Shown one piece after another: positions 16,021 to 22,278 of a stretch of DNA of 31,112 nt. The translations under genes and the position numbers were made by a program. Source of the stretch: JABMPX01 sp964649795. GTDB lineage: Bacteria > Patescibacteriota > Minisyncoccia > Portnoybacterales > UBA2143. The stretch's first letter is position 1, and every line of letters starts with the position of its first letter. A model generated the notes under the pieces. The model was not told the origin of the DNA and did no database searches. It worked only from the letters and a program-made list of their open reading frames with translations. The DNA is taken from positions 1 through 31,112 of the forward strand of contig CAZYQY010000006.1 in the NCBI GenBank assembly GCA_964649795.1. Reading direction: 5' to 3'.

Positions 16021-17895
16021 TTATTCTTCTGGATTTTCAATTGTTACAGTAACCTCAACTTTAATTGGTTTATAATTACCGCATTGCACTCCGTATGTAT
16101 CAGCTTCTCCTTTTATTCTTTCGGCTTCGGCTTTTTCTACATTCTCTGTATTCCCCAAATCTATTTCTTCTTGGCCAGCATCATAAATAAGTTCTTCTAC
16201 GTCTTTAGCGAGTTCTTCAAAATTACTAGAAGTACATGTTGTCGCGCTAAGCAAAGTAATTAAATCTTGAACAGTTTCAATTGCATATTCTTCAGCATCG
16301 TCCATAATTGTTTGAGCTTCTTCTAAATCAGGCGTTTCATTATTGTCTAAATCTGTTTCTGAATTTCCACTAACATCTTCCCATGTATCAAGCCAATCAT
16401 TAGCAGCGTCAATATACGCTTGAACTGCATCAATAGATGTATCAATATCAGTCGAGCTGTTAATGCTGGCTTTTAAATCTTCTATTTCTGCTTCAATGGC
16501 TGGGATTGTAGTATTTTCTATTTCGCTCTTTTTGTTTTTTGCCCAAGCAATAGAGCCTTTAAATTTAACTTTGCCGCAAGCGGAAATCACATTGTCTAGA
16601 GTTGGTATGGTGTAATCATTATAGTAATCAAGAGCTTCATTTAAATAATCCATTCTGTCTTGTCTTGATTTTTTTATTTTATCTGAATAATACTCTAAAC
16701 AATCTTTAAGCAATCCAAGTAATGTTTCAGCATCGCTTATTTTATTCATAACTTCTTGCGAATCAACAATTTCTGGCGTTGATGTGGCTGCTCCCAAATC
16801 ACCGTATTTTGGCCTTGTAAATGAGCCTCTTGGATCGTCTTCAGTGCCAGCTCTTAAGAAGCCAACTCCCTCAGTCATTACCCTGTTTATAAGGGCATTA
16901 GCAATTGCCTGTACATAAACTTGAAAAGGTCCAGCTTTTTCAGTAGCAGCTGCTATTTGGGCATTTAGCTGATCCATATAATTTGTACTTGCTTTTTTAG
17001 CTGTTTCGTCAACAAGCGAACTGGGCGTAAGAGTTTCGCATTTATAAGTGCAAGGACGAAGCTCTGTATTGTCAATGCATGTTTGAGGCATTGCAGGTTG
17101 GCCCCTGACATCTGTTTGCTCTTCCATTAAATTGCCGTTTTTGTCATACCATTTACAATCTTTCATACTTAAAGCTCCTTTGCCCATTAAAGCATCTGCT
17201 TCGGCTTCAGCCTGGGCTTTTTCTATTTCTTCGATCCTTTTCTTTTCACTTGCGAAATAAGCACCGTAAAAATTATTCTGCGGTTTAGTTAATTCAATCC
17301 ATCCTTTCCAGCCACCTTTTGAAAAGTCATTGTAAAAGTCATCTATATTATCAACTACGTCTGATAAAGTACATGTAACTTCTTCTTCAAAAGTCGGCAC
17401 ATCTTGGAGAGCCTTTTTAATCTCCATATCAAATGGATCGCACATCCAGCCAAGACCTAAGTAATTTTCAACAAAATCGCCGCCTGCTTGATCAGCCACA
17501 TCCCAAAGATAATCACTTAATCCTTCTGATATAAATCTCGGCTCTTCGCCATTCTGGATCCAATTGGTAATATCATTAGTCATATTAGCCAAAAGCCGAT
17601 GGAGAAGAGTATTAAGCGCTTTGCCAACTGCCCACTCAAGCATTTGTTTAGCTTTGTCCCAAAGTTGGGTTGCGACGCCTACAACTTGTTTTGCGAATGT
17701 TGCTGCTTGCCAAATAAAATCTTTTATTTTTACCGATTTGTGCGTTGCTATATGAACACCATCTATTACTGGCTTTCCTCCTGCCTGTGCTTTGTGCGGG
17801 AAAAGCACAGTTAATCCAACGATTGAACTGATCAAACAAATAATTAAAATAAAAGCAGTTGTTTTTTGTGGTAATAATTTTTTGGAAGAAATCAT
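16021..17895 (-). CDS. Large secreted helical protein of the secretion locus (unknown family)
   Basis: This 624-residue protein has an N-terminal signal peptide (hydrophobic about 13-31, cleavage after AQA at 36-38) and no later clear membrane helix. An amphipathic stretch (about 58-110) is followed by alternating helices and cysteine pairs (CKWYDKNG, CIDNTELRPCTYKCE). A coiled-coil-rich second half is strongly acidic, with DIDTSIDAVQAYIDAANDWLDT and DLDNNETPDLEEAQTIMDD. I do not recognise the family. Position directly upstream of the VirB6-like gene suggests an external partner, as VirB5-like minor pilins or tip proteins are placed, but length and composition do not match VirB5. The base composition matches its neighbours. 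A surface or adhesion role is the best inference. Confidence 0.6.
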   Translation of the reverse strand: MISSKKLLPQKTTAFILIICLISSIVGLTVLFPHKAQAGGKPVIDGVHIATHKSVKIKDFIWQAATFAKQVVGVATQLWDKAKQMLEWAVGKALNTLLHRLLANMTNDITNWIQNGEEPRFISEGLSDYLWDVADQAGGDFVENYLGLGWMCDPFDMEIKKALQDVPTFEEEVTCTLSDVVDNIDDFYNDFSKGGWKGWIELTKPQNNFYGAYFASEKKRIEEIEKAQAEAEADALMGKGALSMKDCKWYDKNGNLMEEQTDVRGQPAMPQTCIDNTELRPCTYKCETLTPSSLVDETAKKASTNYMDQLNAQIAAATEKAGPFQVYVQAIANALINRVMTEGVGFLRAGTEDDPRGSFTRPKYGDLGAATSTPEIVDSQEVMNKISDAETLLGLLKDCLEYYSDKIKKSRQDRMDYLNEALDYYNDYTIPTLDNVISACGKVKFKGSIAWAKNKKSEIENTTIPAIEAEIEDLKASINSSTDIDTSIDAVQAYIDAANDWLDTWEDVSGNSETDLDNNETPDLEEAQTIMDDAEEYAIETVQDLITLLSATTCTSSNFEELAKDVEELIYDAGQEEIDLGNTENVEKAEAERIKGEADTYGVQCGNYKPIKVEVTVTIENPEE

Positions 17896-17919
17896 TTTAA
17901 ATTTAGTTAAATTTAATTT

Positions 17920-18912
17920 CTATTGTCGCCCTTCTAAATCTGATTGTATTTTTTCAAAAATTTCAACAAAATCTTTACTAACTTGTTCAAATTTTTCCAA
18001 TACAATCATTCCTTTAAGCGGGTCGCTTTCATATTCAGGCAAATACTCATGGATTTTATAAAAAGTCCACCATAAAGACAAAAAATCCTTATGAATATCA
18101 AGCCAATCTAAGGGCACTGGCAGTTCCAATGTTTTTTCGTATGCCTCTAAGTACAAATTAGCTAGGCAATTAACAGTCTCAAAATTATTGGTTTCTATGC
18201 TTCTCTCAATAACATCAGCATTATATATTGTTTCTTCTGTTTCTCCTTCGGTCTGGCAATAATCAATTTCATTCATTTTTGCGCTTCTTTCATTCTCATA
18301 ATTTGCAATAGCAGCTATATTATTCTCCTGAGTAATTTCTAATTTAGATCTTTCTTTTTCAAAAGGAGGAATAAATTCTGATAAAAAATTCACTGATGTT
18401 TTTTGCAGGGCATTTGCAACATTTTTATCTGTTGTATCTTTAAGAATCTGCTGTATTTGCTCAGTATTTTGTATTCCAGTTGGGAAAGCCTGACTATCTT
18501 TTAACTGATCACTTAAAAGATACATAAGCATTTCTGTTAAATTCCCTGGCTCAGGACGATCTCGCTGGACAGTTTCTTTCTGATTTTCTTTAATGGGGAA
18601 CTTATCATTAGGCGCTTTTTTAGCTGGGTTATAGCCAGAAGCGACTTCTTCTCCGTCTAAATAGCCATCGCCGTCTGTGTCAGGATTATTAGGATCTGTT
18701 CCATAAAGCTCTTCTTCCCAATCAGCTAAACCATCATAGTCATGGTCATTGATTATCTCTTGTTTATTTAAATCTAAAGCTAATTGCTCAAGCGAATTAG
18801 CTTTGCTAAATCTGCTTTGTAAAACCAAATAACCGCCAATTGATATGCCAATTAACAATACAAAAATTACCACAAGAGTACTTATTTTTTTAGAGAATTT
18901 TTGTGGTTCCAT
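17920..18912 (-). CDS. Membrane-anchored protein with TSP3/EF-hand-like calcium-binding repeat
   Basis: This is the first gene of the leftward secretion operon, 330 residues. A signal anchor (about 11-32, LVVIFVLLIGISIGGYLVL) is followed by a thrombospondin type-3-like block at 54-95: DHDYDGLADWEEELYGTDP then NPDTDGDGYLDGEEVASGYNP. Here the aspartates at 56, 58, 60 and 78-86 form typical DxDxDG calcium loops. The remaining 230 residues are helical, with few cysteines and no enzyme motif. TSP3 blocks stiffen or tether extracellular proteins in a calcium-dependent way. The start codon lies about 7 bp from a good -10 box, so its mRNA is probably leaderless. Specific function unknown. Confidence 0.72.
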   Translation of the reverse strand: MEPQKFSKKISTLVVIFVLLIGISIGGYLVLQSRFSKANSLEQLALDLNKQEIINDHDYDGLADWEEELYGTDPNNPDTDGDGYLDGEEVASGYNPAKKAPNDKFPIKENQKETVQRDRPEPGNLTEMLMYLLSDQLKDSQAFPTGIQNTEQIQQILKDTTDKNVANALQKTSVNFLSEFIPPFEKERSKLEITQENNIAAIANYENERSAKMNEIDYCQTEGETEETIYNADVIERSIETNNFETVNCLANLYLEAYEKTLELPVPLDWLDIHKDFLSLWWTFYKIHEYLPEYESDPLKGMIVLEKFEQVSKDFVEIFEKIQSDLEGRQ

Positions 18913-18919
18913 TAAGTAT

Positions 18920-18948
18920 ATTATATAACATTTTCAAGCATATCCCAA
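18920..18948 (-). promoter_or_regulatory. Promoter of the secretion operon (probably leaderless)
   Basis: On the minus strand, TTGGGA (18943-18948) and a perfect TATAAT (18920-18925) are 17 bp apart. Transcription would begin about 7 bp past the -10, at or next to the ATG at 18912, leaving no room for a Shine-Dalgarno sequence. Confidence 0.65.
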
Positions 18949-18963
18949 ATGCTTTTTTATTAG

Positions 18964-18972
18964 TTATCCACA
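18964..18972 (+). promoter_or_regulatory. Perfect DnaA box between divergent promoters
   Basis: TTATCCACA matches the DnaA-box consensus at all nine bases. It lies 16 bp upstream of the leftward -35 (18943-18948) and 27 bp upstream of the rightward -35 (18999-19004). It could let DnaA affect either promoter; chance occurrence cannot be excluded. Confidence 0.45.
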
Positions 18973-18998
18973 GGATTTCTAATCTAACTTATCAGAGC

Positions 18999-19027
18999 TT
19001 GACTTTTCTGTATAAATGGTGTATCAT
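18999..19027 (+). promoter_or_regulatory. Strong sigma70-like promoter of the lipoprotein gene
   Basis: TTGACT (18999-19004) and TATCAT (19022-19027) are separated by 17 bp, and each matches five of six consensus bases. The predicted leader of about 40 nt contains a near-perfect Shine-Dalgarno sequence. Confidence 0.7.
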
Positions 19028-19062
19028 CAAGACAATAGTTTTTTAATATAAGAATAAAAACA

Positions 19063-19068
19063 GGAGGG
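19063..19068 (+). promoter_or_regulatory. Strong Shine-Dalgarno of the lipoprotein gene
   Basis: GGAGGG lies 4 bp before the ATG at 19073. This is stronger than anything before most other genes in the window, which lack a recognisable Shine-Dalgarno sequence. Confidence 0.75.
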
Positions 19069-19072
19069 TAAG

Positions 19073-19585
19073 ATGAAAAAAATACTTTTTGCTGTTATGT
19101 TTATGTTTTTAATGAGTGGATGCGCCGGGCCTACTTACCATATAGAGACTAATAGATCGCCTGTAAACTGGCAGGCTGGGCCGGGACAAGAAGCTTATAA
19201 ATATATTCTTGTCCAAAATCAGAGTCCATATTATATTAAAATCTGCACGGGGCAAAATATTCTTTTAAGTCCTGGCGCAGAAATTACTATAAAAAGGACC
19301 CGTCCATTGGGGTGGGTTGGGCCGAGTTTTGGAAGTTTCCGGTTTATGGCTTATGCCTACCGGGAATACAATCCGAGAACCGGCCAACTGGATTGGTTTG
19401 TCGGACAAAGAGAGGCCAGAGTAAATCTTAACGGCCGGGTTAGGACTTACAATGGCCGAGTTTTTGCAGACCGGATAAGGTTCGGCTCTAGCGGATGGCA
19501 TATGCCTTCCTGGGGGCATCCTGATAAATGGACTGGAAATCTTCTAGGGATTTTCCCCTGGGAAATGAGATTTAAACATAAGTGA
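19073..19585 (+). CDS. Predicted lipoprotein of unknown function, probably acquired
   Basis: This 170-residue protein begins MKKILFAVMFMFLMSGCAGP, a lipoprotein signal with lipobox LMSGC, the cysteine at residue 17 being the predicted lipidation site. The mature part is beta-rich and rich in aromatic, glycine and arginine residues (TIKRTRPLGWVGPSFGSFRF, GRVRTYNGRVFADRIRFGSSGW); I do not recognise the family. Local G+C is about 45-53 percent in counted 60-base lines, well above the rest. It has its own promoter and Shine-Dalgarno sequence and is the only rightward gene between two long leftward operons, all signs of acquisition as a unit. The last 42 bp overlap the convergent rsmA. Function unknown. 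Confidence 0.72.
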   Translation: MKKILFAVMFMFLMSGCAGPTYHIETNRSPVNWQAGPGQEAYKYILVQNQSPYYIKICTGQNILLSPGAEITIKRTRPLGWVGPSFGSFRFMAYAYREYNPRTGQLDWFVGQREARVNLNGRVRTYNGRVFADRIRFGSSGWHMPSWGHPDKWTGNLLGIFPWEMRFKHK

Positions 19586-19595
19586 TTTCCAGTCC
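19530..19595. repeat. 12-bp inverted repeat spanning the lipoprotein/rsmA convergent ends
   Basis: GGACTGGAAATC (19530-19541) is the exact reverse complement of GATTTCCAGTCC (19584-19595), with 42 bp between. Inside lies a smaller TTTCCC-CT-GGGAAA hairpin. The right arm is also rsmA coding sequence for the conserved C-terminal KDWKS. No T-run follows, so a normal intrinsic terminator is not evident. Confidence 0.7.
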
Positions 19596-20401
19596 TTAAC
19601 AGAAAGATTTTGAGCTCTGGCTTGAATGTTCAAATTACATTCAGCCAGGGCTTTTTTTATTTTTTCTTTTTCTATGTTTAATTCTTTAGATAAATTATTT
19701 GCTAATTGTTTGCGCGGATGAGAAAAACCAGCTTTTACTATTTGGAAAAATCTTTTTGAATCAGGAGGACTGTTTTTAGTAATTATTTTAATAATTGCTG
19801 AATCAACTTTTGGTTCTGGCCAAAAAGAACTTTTAGAAACATAAGAAATAATTTTTGGCTTGGCGTAAAATTGAACTGACGTAGCCAGTAAATTCATTTT
19901 AGGCGGTTTAGCGCAAATTCTTTGAGCAACTTCTTTTTGGACTAAAAGAATCATTTCTTTGGGAGGATTTGCTGATTCTAAAAATTTTCTAATAAGCGGC
20001 GATGTTAAATAATACGGTATATTAGCCACTACTTTGTAGTCCAGAGGCCGTGCCTTAAAACATACAATTTTTGCGAAAGTTGTATGTTTTAAGGCACGGC
20101 CTCTTAGAATCTCTAGAATATCTCCAACTATAATTTCTACATTCTTATAATCCTTTAAAATCTCCTTAAGCGCATCAGCCATCTGTTTATCTTTTTCTAT
20201 AGCAATAACTTTTCTTGCCTCCTCGGCAAGTTCTTTAGTAAGTACGCCTAATCCAGGCCCAATCTCTAAAACAGTTTCGTTTTTTGAAATATTAGCTGTT
20301 TTAATAATTTTTTGAAGAACTTTTTTGTTAATTAAAAAACTCTGGCCTAATCGTTTATTGGGCTTAAGATTATATTCATTAAGTTGGTTTTTAATACTCA
20401 C
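19544..20401 (-). CDS. rsmA: 16S rRNA dimethyladenosine transferase RsmA (KsgA), with an inserted peptide
   Basis: RsmA dimethylates two adjacent adenosines near the 3' end of 16S rRNA. I choose the GTG at 20399-20401 (285 residues); a TTG at 20408 is also in frame. Visible landmarks are PNKRLGQSFLINK (14-26), SAM motif I VLEIGPGLGVLT (44-55), GDILEIL (93-99), the catalytic NIPYYLTSPLI (127-137) and the C-terminal RAQNLSVKDWKSL. Between GDI and NIPY, where family members have only a short loop, residues 100-120 (RGRALKHTTFAKIVCFKARP then L) are extra and are encoded by a 62-bp palindrome (20043-20104). The catalytic motifs are intact, so the enzyme is probably active. It overlaps the helicase gene by 11 bp and the convergent lipoprotein gene by 42 bp. 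Confidence 0.93.
   Translation of the reverse strand: MSIKNQLNEYNLKPNKRLGQSFLINKKVLQKIIKTANISKNETVLEIGPGLGVLTKELAEEARKVIAIEKDKQMADALKEILKDYKNVEIIVGDILEILRGRALKHTTFAKIVCFKARPLDYKVVANIPYYLTSPLIRKFLESANPPKEMILLVQKEVAQRICAKPPKMNLLATSVQFYAKPKIISYVSKSSFWPEPKVDSAIIKIITKNSPPDSKRFFQIVKAGFSHPRKQLANNLSKELNIEKEKIKKALAECNLNIQARAQNLSVKDWKSLMFKSHFPGENP
20043..20104. repeat. 62-bp palindromic element inserted in frame in rsmA
   Basis: Arms 20043-20067 and 20080-20104 are perfect reverse complements over 25 bp (beginning AGAGGCCGTGCCTTAAAAC). After one mismatched pair, three more base pairs close a TGCG loop. The arms are G+C-richer than flanking DNA. The element adds about 21 codons without a stop or frameshift. 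No second copy was seen in this window. Confidence 0.92.
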
Positions 20402-22274
20402 GAAAATCAATTAAATTATCTGGTATATCAGATAAAAAACGAGATGGCGAATTAACCATGGTTTGACCCCAAAGACGGCGCTTTTGGGTAAAAGTTAGAT
20501 AAACTCGCTGCTTAGCTCGTGTTATGCCTACATAGCATAGCCGTCTTTCTTCTTCCATTTGTTCAGGATTTAAATAGCTCTTTGAATGAGGGAAAATCCC
20601 CTCTTCACAGCCAATAATAAAAATAACTGGAAATTCCAATCCTTTGGCGCAATGAAGTGTCATCAAATTAACTAAGTTCCTACTTGTTTCTACCTCGTCA
20701 TGATTGCTTAACAGAGATATATCTTCTAAGAATTTTTCCAGACCAATGCCTGATTTTAGATTATCATATTTTTGAGCTACAGTAATCAATTCCTGTAAAT
20801 TTTCCCAGCGTTGTTCCCCTTCTTTATCAAAGGAAAATTTTGAGGATAAATAATTTTTAATATATTTTTCATAATCAGTTTTTTCAATAACTTTTTCTAT
20901 TAATTTTGTTAAAGGCATTTCTTGACTGATTTTTATAAAATCCTCAATGAGTTGATAGAAATTTTGCAGAGGTTCTTTTTGTTTTGGGGATTGTCCCCAA
21001 TTTGAATATCTGGCTAATCTACGTGGAGGAACATTGATAATTCTCTGCAAGCTCACTAAATCATTAGGATTAATAATTAGCTTTAGATAAGCCAAGATAT
21101 CCTTAATTTCCTTTCTGTCATAAAATCTGACTGTGCCAATAATTTTATAGGGAAAATTAGCTTTTAAAAAGGCCTCTTCAACTGCCCTGGATTGGGCATT
21201 AGTCCTATAAAGAACAGTTATGTCTTGGAACTTTAGGCCCTTTTGAAACATATTATTTATTTCGTCAATAATAAAATTGCCTTCTTCGCCCTCATTGGCT
21301 GTTTCAACAACATTAACTAAAGCGCCAGAAGGATTTTCAGTCCAAAGCTTTTTTTCTTTGCGTTCAATATTTTTATTAATAATATAATGGCTAACTTCTA
21401 AAATATTCTTAGTAGAACGGTAATTCTGCTCCAAAAGAATGATTTTTGCTTCTGGATAATTTTTTTCAAAATTAAGAATATTTCTAAAATCAGCTCCGCG
21501 CCATGAATAAATTGATTGATCTGTATCAGCAATAAACCAAAGATTTCTGCTTTTCTTTGCTAATAGATTAGTTAAAGTATATTGGCTTAGATTTGTATCG
21601 TGAGCTTCATCAACTAAAATATAATGCCATTTCCCCTGATATTTTTCCAAAAGAGCCGGCTGTTCTTGAAAAAGCTTGACTGTTAACATAATTAAGTCGT
21701 CAAAATCAAGAGCATTAGATTTTTCAAGTGTTTTTTGATATGTTTGATATATTTTAGCAATGGTTTCAGGAAAATATTCTTGGGACTGTTTTTTATATGT
21801 TTGATAGTCAATTAATTCGTCCTTAGCTTTAGAAATTACTTCCCTGACAATCCCTGGCTTAAATTGTTCAGGGTTAATTTGTAATTCCTTAAGTGTTTGT
21901 TTGATTAAAAAAAGCTGGTCTGTTTCGTCATAAATAACAAAGTTCTTTTTGTACCCTAAATTATTTAACTTATCTATTTCTTTCCGCAGAATTCGCAGGC
22001 AAATAGCGTGAAAAGTGCCTATATCAGACAAGGGCATTTGATTAGAAGCGTTTAATAAGTTTTTAACTCTTTGCTCCATTTCTTGAGCCGCTTTATTAGT
22101 AAAAGTAACAGCTAAAATATTATTAGCTGGAATGTCTTGTTGGATAAGATAGGCAATCCGATGAGTTAAACAGCGGGTTTTCCCCGAGCCTGGCCCAGCA
22201 ATAACTAAAACAGGTCCCTCAAGGACCGTAACTGCTTGTTTTTGTTTTGGGTTAAGAGAGGATAAAAGGTCCAT
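20391..22274 (-). CDS. uvrD: UvrD/PcrA-type superfamily 1A DNA helicase
   Basis: This ATP-dependent 3'-5' DNA helicase acts in repair and replication restart. It has 627 residues against about 700-730 for most UvrD/PcrA; the usual C-terminal extension after motif VI is mostly absent. The Q-motif region starts LNPKQKQAVT (7-16). Walker A AGPGSGKT is at 26-33, motif Ia TNKAAQEM at 59-66, motif II LVDEAHDTN at 220-228 (most relatives have DEFQDTN or DEYQDTN), motif III DTDQSIYSWRGA at 250-261 and motif VI RRLCYVGITRAKQRVYL near residue 580. It follows the PilX-like gene by 4 bp and overlaps rsmA by 11 bp, so it is probably transcribed with the pilus genes although its function is housekeeping. 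The choice between UvrD, PcrA and Rep is uncertain. Confidence 0.9.
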   Translation of the reverse strand: MDLLSSLNPKQKQAVTVLEGPVLVIAGPGSGKTRCLTHRIAYLIQQDIPANNILAVTFTNKAAQEMEQRVKNLLNASNQMPLSDIGTFHAICLRILRKEIDKLNNLGYKKNFVIYDETDQLFLIKQTLKELQINPEQFKPGIVREVISKAKDELIDYQTYKKQSQEYFPETIAKIYQTYQKTLEKSNALDFDDLIMLTVKLFQEQPALLEKYQGKWHYILVDEAHDTNLSQYTLTNLLAKKSRNLWFIADTDQSIYSWRGADFRNILNFEKNYPEAKIILLEQNYRSTKNILEVSHYIINKNIERKEKKLWTENPSGALVNVVETANEGEEGNFIIDEINNMFQKGLKFQDITVLYRTNAQSRAVEEAFLKANFPYKIIGTVRFYDRKEIKDILAYLKLIINPNDLVSLQRIINVPPRRLARYSNWGQSPKQKEPLQNFYQLIEDFIKISQEMPLTKLIEKVIEKTDYEKYIKNYLSSKFSFDKEGEQRWENLQELITVAQKYDNLKSGIGLEKFLEDISLLSNHDEVETSRNLVNLMTLHCAKGLEFPVIFIIGCEEGIFPHSKSYLNPEQMEEERRLCYVGITRAKQRVYLTFTQKRRLWGQTMVNSPSRFLSDIPDNLIDFREY

Positions 22275-22278
22275 GTGT

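Noticed and set aside
19544..20401. rsmA as a pseudogene because of the inserted palindrome.
   Set aside because: The insertion keeps the frame and all catalytic motifs on both sides are intact, so a functional enzyme is more likely.
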